From contig CAJKZL010000008.1 of the NCBI GenBank assembly GCA_905204385.1, forward strand, positions 1 to 18,235: a stretch of 18,235 nt of DNA, read 5' to 3'. Source of the stretch: an uncultured Odoribacter sp. (lineage in GTDB: Bacteria > Bacteroidota > Bacteroidia > Bacteroidales > Marinifilaceae). Each line of letters starts with the position of its first letter. The stretch's first letter is position 1. Below are positions 10,142 through 18,235 of the stretch, in pieces. Under the pieces are notes generated by a model. The model did not search any database. It was not told the DNA's origin and saw only the letters and a program-made list of their open reading frames with translations. Both the position numbers and the translations under genes were made by a program.

Positions 10142-11416
10142 TTACTTTTTTCCCTCCTCGTTCAGCATCTCCTCCCCGACGGCTTTTAACAAACTTTCTT
10201 CTTCCGTCTTAGCATCCTGAAACAATTGCCAGATCATCACACCCGCCAAGCCATTTTCTTTCACATAACGGCATTTTTTCAATAGGGTAGGCTTTCCATT
10301 GTAATAGGTACGCCCCAACTGGTCCCGTCCCGCAACATCTTGCCCTGGATAATTAGCCAGAATCTGATGATAACGAATGGCCTTCACGTCATCCACACCC
10401 GGTATTTCATCCCAGGAATATCCATAGAACGGCAGTCCCAACACTAATTTAGAAGCCGGAGCCTGTAGTGTAGTCAGCCATAAATTTATCAGATCGACGG
10501 CCTGTTCATAAGAAGCATGTTGTCCTTCCTGTCCCCAGCCACCGGTAAAATCATACGCCATGAGGTTGATATAGTCGAAATAGTTATGCCATTCCGTCGA
10601 ATACCCTTGTCCTGCATTCCAGGTGGCTACGGCACAAGTCTGTAACATCTCCGGATCTTTTTGTGCATGCAGTTCCTTCACAAAAGCCAGCAAATCAGGT
10701 CCCACAGCATCATAGACCTCAAAATCCACGTCGACACCATCCAATTGATGATCACGGACATACCGGATGGCATCAGCCGCCAGTTTTTTCCGCACCCGCT
10801 CTGTTTTTATAGCTTCAGCAAATCCCCTTTGGCCATCACTTTGCAGGGAAATCAATACTTTAACACTGTGCTTTTGTGCTTCTGCCCGGATTTCATCCAA
10901 ATGCTCCGAAACACTGCTATCCAGTAGCTCACCGGTTGCCGTCACATACAAAAAAGAAACATTGATATGAGTGAGATATTCCCAACGGATATTTTTAAAC
11001 TCAGCATTATACTCCCAGTCCGAACCTGGCAGATAACCGATCACAACGGCTCTTCCTGTTTCGGTTTCCTCGCGCAGATCTTTCAGCCGCACCGTATAGA
11101 TTTGTTGTGTCCCATTTGCCAGGGTTATCTGAAACTGCTGCTCTTTTTTCCACTCTTTCACGGTTGCCGGATCCGGTTGTACGGTCGCCCCTTCCGCGAC
11201 CTCATAGACAGCACCGGAAATGCGTGAAGCATATTCAATTCCCCCTACCGTGGCCGTCCGCTCTTCCTGATCGATCACCGCCCGATAAGTCGTCGTCCCC
11301 GCTTTCAGAGCCAACGACAACAAACCATCTTGATTACCATTACCTCCATCCTCGTTTTTGCAAGATAAAAAGCAAAGTAAACAGCCTATAAAACAAAGCG
11401 TAACTATTTTCTTCAT
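10142..11416 (-). CDS. GH18 endo-glycosidase, surface lipoprotein
   Basis: GH18 enzyme of 424 residues, either endo-beta-N-acetylglucosaminidase-like or chitinase-like, cleaving at GlcNAc by substrate-assisted catalysis. The catalytic motif LDGVDVDFE (225-233) is complete: Asp226, Asp229, Asp231 and acid Glu233. MAYDF (286-290, Tyr288), GLPFYGYSW (327-335) and GVMIWQL complete the barrel. A signal peptide ends at FLSC (Cys19), and the following KNEDGG supports outer-surface display. Residues about 30-115 form a separate small beta-sandwich of the kind common in Bacteroides surface lipoproteins (repeated Y-x-V strands, NGTQQIYTVRL). The catalytic domain covers about 120-415. It follows the broken BACON gene after a 112-base gap containing a hairpin, and precedes GH16 by 67 bases. 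Family assignment is firm; the choice between host N-/O-glycan and chitin-type substrates is inferred from context. Confidence 0.93.
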   Translation of the reverse strand: MKKIVTLCFIGCLLCFLSCKNEDGGNGNQDGLLSLALKAGTTTYRAVIDQEERTATVGGIEYASRISGAVYEVAEGATVQPDPATVKEWKKEQQFQITLANGTQQIYTVRLKDLREETETGRAVVIGYLPGSDWEYNAEFKNIRWEYLTHINVSFLYVTATGELLDSSVSEHLDEIRAEAQKHSVKVLISLQSDGQRGFAEAIKTERVRKKLAADAIRYVRDHQLDGVDVDFEVYDAVGPDLLAFVKELHAQKDPEMLQTCAVATWNAGQGYSTEWHNYFDYINLMAYDFTGGWGQEGQHASYEQAVDLINLWLTTLQAPASKLVLGLPFYGYSWDEIPGVDDVKAIRYHQILANYPGQDVAGRDQLGRTYYNGKPTLLKKCRYVKENGLAGVMIWQLFQDAKTEEESLLKAVGEEMLNEEGKK

Positions 11417-11465
11417 ACAATTGAATAAAGTTTATTTAATTCAAAATCTTGACCTGCATTCGAAA

Positions 11466-11501
11466 ATTCTGTTCCCACAAATTTTATCGTGAGAACAGAA
11501 T
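11466..11501 (-). terminator. Hairpin between the BACON pseudogene and GH18
   Basis: In the minus-strand RNA, ATTCTGTTCTCAC pairs with GTGGGAACAGAAT: 13 positions, one of them a U-G wobble, around a 10-base AT-rich loop. A run of four T follows (TTTTC). It could be an intrinsic terminator or attenuator that lowers GH18/GH16 expression relative to SusCD, or an mRNA-stabilising 3' hairpin. No convincing promoter was found between it and the GH18 start, so partial read-through seems likely. Confidence 0.6.
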
Positions 11502-11528
11502 CATTATTCAACAAGCTAAAGAACTAAT

Positions 11529-12992
11529 TTATTCATCCCAATCGATCAAAGGATAGTACTCGTACCAATCCCAAACACAGCGTCCGCCCCCATTACTTCC
11601 CAAATATAACAACAATCGGGTTGAAGAGGGTAAATTCGTAGACATAAATGTTGCAAAATGTACTCCGTCCAAAGCCAGTTCATACTTCATTTGTCCGTTT
11701 ACATCGGAATTGGTTATACTCAAAGTATGCGGTTTACTAATATCGAGCGGAACGTTCTCTCCTGTCCAGGAACCTAGCAATTCCGCCCTGTTACTGATAT
11801 CAGTTCTCCCCTCAGTGGTATTGATATGATATCTCAACTCTTTGCTTCCCCAACCGTCGATCATATACCAACATGGTTGGGAACCGGCTTCCATTTCTTT
11901 GATACGGAAGGAATGAGTTCCTAATCTATCAAACCAAATATTTACCCTGTTTTGTCCGCCACTACAAATCATATCCCCATCCTCAAATACAGGAGCGCCA
12001 TTGGCAATAGTAGCACCCAAGAATCCACTATTCATTTCTGTATGTTCGATTACCGGAGGAGCCGCTTGTTTCAGGATGAGTGTTTTCACCACTGGAGCAA
12101 CACTTTCATCATCACTGACACTGGTCAGGGTTATTTCCGATTTACGCAATGATACTCCGCTATGCTCCTTCACATGCAAAACTACGGTAGCATCACCATC
12201 ATAACTTCCCTCTCCATCGATAGTATACCAAACATCATATTCAGACTTGGTAATCTTCCACTGAGTATTGGATTTAACCTCAAATGTCAAGTCCTGCTCA
12301 TTGTACAAAGCCCTCAATTCCTCCTGACTGACATCCAATACGACACCGTTTTGGGCAATAACCACTTGACCGGTTTCCAGGTGATGGCGATCGAATAGGG
12401 TGATTATTCCATAGCGCAACTCTCCTTTATTTCCAAGCGTTTTTATGGTTACATCTCAATTTATAGCCCCCTTAGCTACGTCGATGATAGACAACCATTC
12501 ACAGCCTTATGTAACTACGCAAGACCAATAATGATTGGATGCAATCGAAAAAACATGCTGATCTTCTACACTTTCTACAAACAAGGAATCGGAGCTGGCT
12601 TTCAACCAAGCTGTACCTTTTTGAATTAAAATCACCTTTTTCCCAATCCAATAGTCACTCTTTATAATCAATGTATCGGTCCGGTCGTCTAAAGAAGTAT
12701 TTTCCAGGCAAGTTATTTTTACCTTATAAATACTATCCGCCACTCCATTCGAAGGAGTGATCGTATGCCAATCCTCCTTACTGAGGATCTCCCAGGGAAA
12801 GGTCGAACTTACCTCAAATTCAACAATTTGAGGTGAACTAGCTGCCAGTACATAAGAATCCTCGGAATTATATCGCAAATCCACATATTTTATATCCTCC
12901 TCGTCATCTTTACACGAGGAAATGCACACCGCAAAAGTGGATACCCATATACCAAACAGCAGAAAGCCCTTACTATTCAATATTGTTTTCAT
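11529..12992 (-). pseudogene. BACON-domain surface glycan-binding lipoprotein, broken by two in-frame stops
   Basis: One 488-codon reading frame from ATG 12992 to 11529, interrupted by TAA at codon 162 (12509-12507) and TGA at codon 179 (12458-12456). Both are in frame, so no indel is involved. Translation reads continuously through them: before the stops SNHYWSCVVT, between them GCEWLSIIDVAKGAIN, after them DVTIKTLGNKG. Together these make one typical BACON domain. The lipoprotein signal ends ISSC (Cys27), followed by KDDEED, a strong surface-export signal. Domains: BACON 1 (about 35-126), BACON 2 (about 128-215, containing both stops), BACON 3 (about 216-305), and a C-terminal module (about 310-487) homologous to that of the upstream neighbour. 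The downstream part remains open for 296 codons, so decay looks recent. A TTG at 12419 could start a separate peptide, but it would lack a signal peptide and start inside a domain. Sequencing error cannot be excluded. Confidence 0.82.
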
Positions 12993-13015
12993 CTCTTTTC
13001 ATTTTTATTGAGTTA

Positions 13016-14512
13016 CTAATCTATAGGGTCGATAGTAAAAGATTCTATGGTAATTGCTCCAGCACCATCAAAGAGGCCGAAATATAACAACAGTCCAACT
13101 TCCGCCGGGTTGGAATAGGGATTACTCAGATTTTTACGTTCAAGCACCAAATCTTCATTAAAATAAAGTCTGAATATAATCTTATCAGCTTGATCCGGAT
13201 CATGTTCCAGTTTTAAGACCAAGGTCTTTAAATCATTCAATTTTTTATCTCCAAGAACAATTTTATTATCTGCCCAATCCCAATTAAATCCTCCACCGAT
13301 AGAAAAAGTAGGGTTTGTATTTTTTAAGAAAATATGATAATTGGCCGTTGAAGGACTTACATCGGGCCAACCGTTGATATCAAAATAACCGTTTGACCCT
13401 TCAGGTATATCCACTGAAGCGAATTTCCAGGTATAAACCCCTAACCGAACCGGGCCATTAGTCACCAACCTGGCTTTTTTACCTCCACCAGACGATGCTG
13501 AAGAAATGACAACAGCACCGGTTTCCGTATAACTAACCGAACCATCGTCAGTTGCGTCAACCCATACTCCTGTGCCTTGTACCACATTAAGAATTACATT
13601 CTCCATACCGGCCACAGATGTTGCCGGTTTAATACGCACTTGCCCACGGCGCCCGATAAATATCGGATTAGCATCAGCTTTTACTTCCAGTTCAAAATTA
13701 CCATTTCCGTTAGCCTCAGAAACAATGTGAATCCATTCATTGCCGGATATTACTTCTGCAACCCATGGCAAGTTAGCTTGTAATCGATAAGAAATAGTTT
13801 CTCCCGCATAATGATAAACCGAATCTGCCACATTTGTTACTTCCAATTGATTACCATCCTGAAGGATTTCGTAGATAGAATCCACAGAATTGGTTTTAAT
13901 GGTTATCAAGGCCCGGCGAAGATTCCCACTATTCTCAGCAACAGTTGCCTTTATCCGGTAAACTTCATCACTACCTTCACCTGAATTTACGTCAAAAGTC
14001 AACCATGCCTTATCTGAAGTGACGGTCCACGGTTTATTGGAATATATAGTAAATTCGCGTGTTCCGCCTGCACGCCCGAACAATTCACCGGTCTCAAACA
14101 TAGCCACATTCAGTTCCCCCTTTGCATCCTGCGTAACGTTTATCGTCTGGTTTTCAACACCATCTCCCTTTATTGTTAAACCTGCCGCACGCGATTTTGC
14201 GTCGGGATTCACTTCCGTGGCTATAGTCACTTCCTGAACCAGAGCGCTCACCGTACTGCTAACGGGAGTCACCGTACACCATGATCGGTCGCTGGAAATT
14301 TCCCAGGGGGTATTCGAAGTTACATTAAACTTAATGGTAGCAGCAGATGCACTGACTGTGTAGCTTGCCTGTGCTGTTGTCCCCACCCGGGGATCACCGT
14401 TTACCTGTGAATCGATTCCTCCCTCGTCACACCCAACCATGCAAAGAGAGATCATAGCTGTCGCCATAAAGAACAAAGCAACGTATACGAGTTGTATTGA
14501 TTTATTTTTCAT
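13016..14512 (-). CDS. Three-BACON surface glycan-binding lipoprotein (SGBP-like)
   Basis: Predicted non-catalytic cell-surface glycan-binding protein, in the position usual for an SGBP just after SusD. I chose ATG 14512 (498 residues) rather than the in-frame ATG at 14530, as it leads directly into the signal peptide. The lipobox MVGC gives Cys28, followed by DEGG, suggesting surface export. Three BACON domains follow: about 48-130 (TSNTPWEISSDRSWCTV), 133-220 (GGTREFTIYSNKPWTV, then DKAWLTF) and 222-313 (LQANLPWVAEV, then GNEWIHI). The C-terminal 185 residues are a different beta-rich module with RLGVYTWKF, YFDINGWPD and LLLYFGLFDG. It is rich in surface-type aromatic residues and resembles the same region of the adjacent pseudogene. 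I recognise no named family for it; a lectin-like jelly roll is a guess. It is more AT-rich than the enzyme genes. Confidence 0.88.
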   Translation of the reverse strand: MKNKSIQLVYVALFFMATAMISLCMVGCDEGGIDSQVNGDPRVGTTAQASYTVSASAATIKFNVTSNTPWEISSDRSWCTVTPVSSTVSALVQEVTIATEVNPDAKSRAAGLTIKGDGVENQTINVTQDAKGELNVAMFETGELFGRAGGTREFTIYSNKPWTVTSDKAWLTFDVNSGEGSDEVYRIKATVAENSGNLRRALITIKTNSVDSIYEILQDGNQLEVTNVADSVYHYAGETISYRLQANLPWVAEVISGNEWIHIVSEANGNGNFELEVKADANPIFIGRRGQVRIKPATSVAGMENVILNVVQGTGVWVDATDDGSVSYTETGAVVISSASSGGGKKARLVTNGPVRLGVYTWKFASVDIPEGSNGYFDINGWPDVSPSTANYHIFLKNTNPTFSIGGGFNWDWADNKIVLGDKKLNDLKTLVLKLEHDPDQADKIIFRLYFNEDLVLERKNLSNPYSNPAEVGLLLYFGLFDGAGAITIESFTIDPID

Positions 14513-14564
14513 ATCTTTATATTTTATCATTGATATTTTTTACAAAACTCTGTGATTTCCGGCA

Positions 14565-14583
14565 GGTTGCCTATCCGGCAACC
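14565..14583 (-). other. Short perfect hairpin between susD-like gene and BACON gene
   Basis: In the transcript GGTTGCC and GGCAACC form a 7-bp GC-rich stem with a 5-base loop (GGATA), 16 bases after the SusD stop. There is no T run directly after it, so it is not a standard terminator. It may protect or process the 3' end of the SusCD message, allowing different levels of SusCD and downstream proteins. Confidence 0.5.
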
Positions 14584-14598
14584 GTAGGCTTCCGTCGT

Positions 14599-16296
14599 TT
14601 ACCATCCCGGATTTTGAGGAGCGAGATTATTATTTTTGAATAACTCTTCCTGAGGGATCGGATAGAAATTCATCCGGTCGTTCCACGTACGGATTTCATA
14701 TAATTCCCTGCTATAGCTTTTCGTTCCGTCGGCCAATACCTCTATCCCCACTCCATACAATTCGGTCTGGGTCTGCGATCCGATCTTCCAACGCCGAATA
14801 TCCCAGAAACGATGATCTTCAAAGGCAAATTCCACCCGCCACTCGTTTCTCACCCTGCTCAGAAATTCTTCTTTTCCAGTGACGGTTACCTCCGGCATGC
14901 CGGCATTGGCCCTCACCTGATTCAAGGCCCACCGTGCCGAACGGGTAAAGGCAGCGTCCGTATAATCGGGATTCCCGAAAGCCTCGGTCATGGCTTCGGC
15001 ATAGCTCAACAATGCTTCAGCATAGCGGTATACGACATAGGTATGCTTGTTGGTCACCAAGGCATTGGGGTCAAAACTGGTACTTTCCTTTATATACTTA
15101 CGAAGAAAATAACCGGTCGCCGTTCCTCCGGTTGCCACGGCTCCTGCATCCTTGCCTCCCTTGAAAGTCTCGATCACTCCATCTTTGAAGGCAGCACCGT
15201 CGGTAAGCACGGTTTTCCCCAAACGAGGGTCACGATTCGCATAAGGCTCCGACGGGTTGAATTGCGGATCATCGCACACCCAAACATTATCCACTAAAGC
15301 CACGGCATAACCATTCACCGTTTCAAAGGCATCCACCAGATTCTGTGAAGGGCAGACCCCGGTAGTTGCAGAGCCTCCATCTGTAAATCTTACCGGAAAA
15401 TTGACCAGTTCGAAAGCCGAACTATTCCCATTCTGTCGATACAATATAATATCTTTGGAAGCATCGTCCTCTGTAGCCGTCAACACTCCGTCCAAAGCAT
15501 ACCAACCGCGTATCTCAGCAGAATCGATCAACGTCAAAGCTGCCTGTGCCGCAGATTTCCACTTTTCCACACTCCGGACAGGATTATGTAATTCGCTGGC
15601 AGCATACAATAAAGCTTTCGCCTTCAATGCCATGGCAAACCCCTTGGTCACCCGGCCTATCTGCTTTCCCGGAATATCCTGGTAGGTCACGGGAAGATTA
15701 GGAATAACGGCATCACACTCATCGACAATAAACTGGATGACTTCCTCTAAAGGAGTCTTCCCTATCGTATTTGCCTCCTCCGCAGTCAAAACCGTGGTAG
15801 GCATGGCAATATCCCCATATCGACGGGCCAATTCAAAAAAGAAATAAGCTCTCAGCAAACGGGCCTCATCTTTATGATAGGACAAACGCTTCATCCAATC
15901 CGAATAGTTATTTTGATATTCATAGCGGGAAAAATCGGTATTATCCACGTCTACCATAAAGTTATTGGCAGCTCGTATTCCGGCATACAAATTGTCCCAT
16001 TGATCGTCCAGCACGTTGAGTGCCGACCAGGCCCCATTATTGAAATCCTGTATGCCGGCTCCCGTATTGGCGAACTCAGCATCGTCCGTAGCACAATCGC
16101 GCATGGCTCCCCCAATCGTTCCAAAATCCTGGAGAATGAAGGAATATACATGATTCACCATATTTTCCGTCCGGTCCATGTACTTATAAATGTCCTCTTT
16201 GGTTTGTAAGCCATTGGTTTCATCGAAATCCAGATAATTGCACGAAGTCACCGCCAGCATACACATCCAGGCATAGAATATATTTTTCTTTTTCAT
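14599..16296 (-). CDS. SusD/RagB-like outer-membrane glycan-binding lipoprotein
   Basis: SusD-family lipoprotein of 565 residues that caps the SusC transporter and delivers oligosaccharides to it. The signal peptide MKKKNIFYAWMCMLAVTSC gives lipidated Cys19, followed by NYLDFDE. The N-terminal part (about 25-240) shows the TPR-like helical pattern of the family (RAYFFFELARRYGDIAMP, KGFAMALKAKALLYAASE). The C-terminal RagB/SusD region includes YRYAEALLSYAEAM, the RNEWRVEFAFEDHRFWDIRRW segment in split form, and the usual ending FYPIPQEEL then NPGW. The length is normal. It starts 12 bases after the SusC stop, so the two are certainly co-transcribed. The glycan recognised cannot be read from sequence; the neighbouring enzymes suggest a host-type sulfated glycan. 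Confidence 0.97.
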   Translation of the reverse strand: MKKKNIFYAWMCMLAVTSCNYLDFDETNGLQTKEDIYKYMDRTENMVNHVYSFILQDFGTIGGAMRDCATDDAEFANTGAGIQDFNNGAWSALNVLDDQWDNLYAGIRAANNFMVDVDNTDFSRYEYQNNYSDWMKRLSYHKDEARLLRAYFFFELARRYGDIAMPTTVLTAEEANTIGKTPLEEVIQFIVDECDAVIPNLPVTYQDIPGKQIGRVTKGFAMALKAKALLYAASELHNPVRSVEKWKSAAQAALTLIDSAEIRGWYALDGVLTATEDDASKDIILYRQNGNSSAFELVNFPVRFTDGGSATTGVCPSQNLVDAFETVNGYAVALVDNVWVCDDPQFNPSEPYANRDPRLGKTVLTDGAAFKDGVIETFKGGKDAGAVATGGTATGYFLRKYIKESTSFDPNALVTNKHTYVVYRYAEALLSYAEAMTEAFGNPDYTDAAFTRSARWALNQVRANAGMPEVTVTGKEEFLSRVRNEWRVEFAFEDHRFWDIRRWKIGSQTQTELYGVGIEVLADGTKSYSRELYEIRTWNDRMNFYPIPQEELFKNNNLAPQNPGW

Positions 16297-16308
16297 ATCG
16301 GTCCGACT

Positions 16309-18235
16309 TTAAAAATTAAACTTCACACCTGCCCACCAGGTCCTGACGGCAGGATAAGTTGCCGACAATTGCTCCGGATCGGCAAATTTGATTCCATCCA
16401 CAGAAAATAGATCGGTACCTCTCACATAGAGGTTTAAATCGGCAAACCGCGTTGCCTTTTTTGAAATGCTGTAAGATATCTGCAGGTTACGCAATTTGAA
16501 GAATGAACCGTCCCTATACCACAGAGAATTGTTCCGGTAATTGTTTTCATTTGCCTGCGTAGTTAGACGGGGCATAGTTGCGCCTCCCTTATTTTCCGGT
16601 GTCCAGGTTCGTTCCCGGTCCAGAAAGGTCTTCGATATATTGCCGTTGTTTACCAAAGGTTGATACAACGGACTATTCAGCAAATTCACCGTGCGATGGG
16701 CCACCCCCTGAAAATCTGCGGAGATGCCGAAATTCTTCCACCCGATATTCAGATTGAAGCCATAATATATCTCCGGCGTCGATGTGCGGAACATTTTCAC
16801 GACATCCTGCTCATCGATGACGTTGTCTCCATTCTGATCCTTATATTTTATATCGCCGGGTTTTACGGTGGCAAACGAATGTACCGGACTGTTATTGATG
16901 TCCACCTGATCGCTGAAAAATCCGACAGCTTCCAGACCATACATTTGGTCCACGGCATTTCCCCGCCGATAGAGATAGGAATATTGCTGATAAGCTTCGT
17001 TGTTTTCCACGATTTCACTTCGGGTAAAGGAAAAAATACCCGACAAACCATACTTGAAATTACCGACCTGATCCTTCCAGCTCAGAGACAAATCGACGCC
17101 CTGATATTTATTGACTCCGGCATTTACCTGAGCTACCCCGATACCGATAATCCCGGATACGCGGTTAGCGGCATCCACCAAAATATCCTTGCGTTTTTCA
17201 TAAAAATATTCAGCGGAAACCATCAGGCGATCCCCTAGCATGCCCAAATCAAAACCAAGCGTGGCGCGCTGTGATTTCTCGATCGTCAACCCCACAACCG
17301 GCAAACTATTCTCCCCATACCCCGTTGCTGCACCACCGTTAAAAATATAATCGGAAGCCCAGCCGTAGCCCTGTCGGAACAATTCATGCGGAGTATTCCC
17401 ATCCCATCCTGACAATCCATAGGAAGCCCTGATCTTTAATCGGCTAATCCGATCTACTTTCCAAAAATCCTCATTCGACACCAACCAAGCAAGCGAAAAG
17501 GCCGGATAGGTCTTAAAACGATGCTTCTCGGGCAATACATTTGTACCGGAAAAGCTGACTACACCGTCGATAAAATAACGGTTAGCATAAGCATATCCCA
17601 AGTTGAGTATTGCGGATTGCCGTTTGTAGGTGTTGTTCCGGCCGTTGTTGACATCCGACTGCTGATCGTAAATAGCGGCTCCGCTCACGGCATGATTTCC
17701 AAAATTGCGGTGATACTCCACTTTAGCCTGAAAATCGGTTCTCAGATAAAGATTGGAGAAGCCCCTGCCATGGTCGACCAATGGCTGGTCCTTTCCATAT
17801 ACAACCGGATCGGTTACCACCGTTCCATCGTCGAGCATGCGGCTTTGCAGATCAGAGTAACGATAGGTTTTTGTCGAATTTTCCCATATATTCCCCTGAT
17901 CATCGAACGATATAGCCAAATCAGCGGATAATCCCTGCGTAAGTATGGATAAATCCTGGGTCAGCCTCAGGTCGGCATATAAAGTGGTATAAATAGACTT
18001 ACGATGTCCGCTGCTAGCCAGCAAAGCCACAGGGTTAGCGTTCTGGTTAATATTGTTTCCTCCGTAAATACCCTCCTCGGTGCGAACGGGGAAAGCCGCC
18101 GAAGGCGTACGGTAAATTGCGTTGTATAAACTGCTCATATTATTGATGCCATTGACTTCCTGCATCCGTCCCATCAACCCCAGCTTCATCTTGGTTGTCC
18201 GGGTAACGTTCACATCCAGATTGGTGCGTAAATTT
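16309..18235 (-). CDS. SusC/RagA-like TonB-dependent transporter (N-terminus beyond window)
   Basis: Outer-membrane importer of glycan fragments, energised by TonB and paired with the SusD-like lipoprotein. Only the C-terminal 641 residues are present. The frame is open to the right edge: NLRTNLDV precedes the GTG at 18213, so that codon is an internal Val rather than a start. The carboxypeptidase-like, plug and early barrel regions lie outside. Alternating beta-barrel strands are evident throughout, and the protein ends WWAGVKFNF with the C-terminal Phe typical of outer-membrane barrels. The GDIKYKDQNGD and VIDEQD segment is the EF-hand-like loop seen in many SusC proteins. The usual N-terminal extension that would show whether an ECF sigma/anti-sigma system controls the locus is not visible. 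Confidence 0.96.
   Translation of the reverse strand, partial: NLRTNLDVNVTRTTKMKLGLMGRMQEVNGINNMSSLYNAIYRTPSAAFPVRTEEGIYGGNNINQNANPVALLASSGHRKSIYTTLYADLRLTQDLSILTQGLSADLAISFDDQGNIWENSTKTYRYSDLQSRMLDDGTVVTDPVVYGKDQPLVDHGRGFSNLYLRTDFQAKVEYHRNFGNHAVSGAAIYDQQSDVNNGRNNTYKRQSAILNLGYAYANRYFIDGVVSFSGTNVLPEKHRFKTYPAFSLAWLVSNEDFWKVDRISRLKIRASYGLSGWDGNTPHELFRQGYGWASDYIFNGGAATGYGENSLPVVGLTIEKSQRATLGFDLGMLGDRLMVSAEYFYEKRKDILVDAANRVSGIIGIGVAQVNAGVNKYQGVDLSLSWKDQVGNFKYGLSGIFSFTRSEIVENNEAYQQYSYLYRRGNAVDQMYGLEAVGFFSDQVDINNSPVHSFATVKPGDIKYKDQNGDNVIDEQDVVKMFRTSTPEIYYGFNLNIGWKNFGISADFQGVAHRTVNLLNSPLYQPLVNNGNISKTFLDRERTWTPENKGGATMPRLTTQANENNYRNNSLWYRDGSFFKLRNLQISYSISKKATRFADLNLYVRGTDLFSVDGIKFADPEQLSATYPAVRTWWAGVKFNF

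Noticed and set aside
11417..11465. Promoter directly upstream of GH18
   Set aside because: TTTTG and TAAACTTTA are present but only about 8 bases apart, far from the expected 19-21-base spacing.
11529..12419. Independent gene starting at TTG 12419
   Set aside because: The TTG falls inside a BACON domain whose first half is upstream in the same frame; the product would lack a signal peptide. AGGAG lies too close to the TTG to be a good ribosome site. A broken single gene fits better.
12456..12509. Programmed stop-codon readthrough or selenocysteine at the TGA
   Set aside because: Two different stops close together with no evident stimulatory structure, and BACON domains have no functional Cys/Sec at that position.
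18211..18213. GTG at 18213 as the start of the SusC-like gene
   Set aside because: The frame is open upstream to the window edge with SusC-like sequence (NLRTNLDV), so the codon is an internal Val.

Overview
This window is most of a polysaccharide utilization locus (PUL) from a member of the Bacteroidales, probably a gut or other host-associated species. The evidence is a SusC/SusD pair, BACON-domain surface lipoproteins, lipoprotein signals followed by acidic residues, and a cluster of glycoside hydrolases and sulfatases. One intergenic region also carries a Bacteroidetes-type promoter (TTTG, then TA-rich -7). Every supported gene lies on the minus strand, so transcription runs from high to low coordinates. 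No RNA gene, insertion sequence, CRISPR array or regulator (HTCS, ECF sigma/anti-sigma) is visible. No gene-free stretch exceeds about 210 bases.

Right-hand unit (18235 down to about 8889), in transcription order: the C-terminal 641 codons of a SusC-like TonB-dependent transporter (cut by the window edge), a SusD-like lipoprotein, an intact three-BACON surface protein, a second BACON protein broken by two in-frame stop codons, a GH18 lipoprotein, and a GH16 lipoprotein with its own N-terminal BACON-like domain. An intrinsic terminator follows the GH16 gene. Most of these lipoproteins have acidic residues just after the lipidated Cys, which predicts display on the cell surface.

Left-hand unit (8812 down to 1): a promoter, then GH2, sulfatase, GH2 (LacZ type), sulfatase. 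The last gene runs off the left edge. Three of the four proteins have ordinary cleavable signal peptides, and the one lipoprotein lacks the acidic export signal, so all are predicted to work in the periplasm.

Working model (inference): the GH18 and GH16 endo-enzymes cut a complex glycan at the surface, the BACON proteins and SusD hold it, and SusC imports fragments. Periplasmic sulfatases and GH2 exo-enzymes then trim the fragments. GH18, GH16, LacZ-type GH2 and a GlcNAc-6-sulfatase-like enzyme together best fit a sulfated, galactose- and GlcNAc-containing host glycan such as sulfated poly-N-acetyllactosamine, keratan sulfate or mucin O-glycans. The most notable points are the double-nonsense BACON gene next to an intact paralog, a shared uncharacterised C-terminal module in those two proteins, a coiled-coil tail on one GH2, an inverted repeat spanning the internal promoter, and a 7-bp tandem repeat that overlaps a stop codon.
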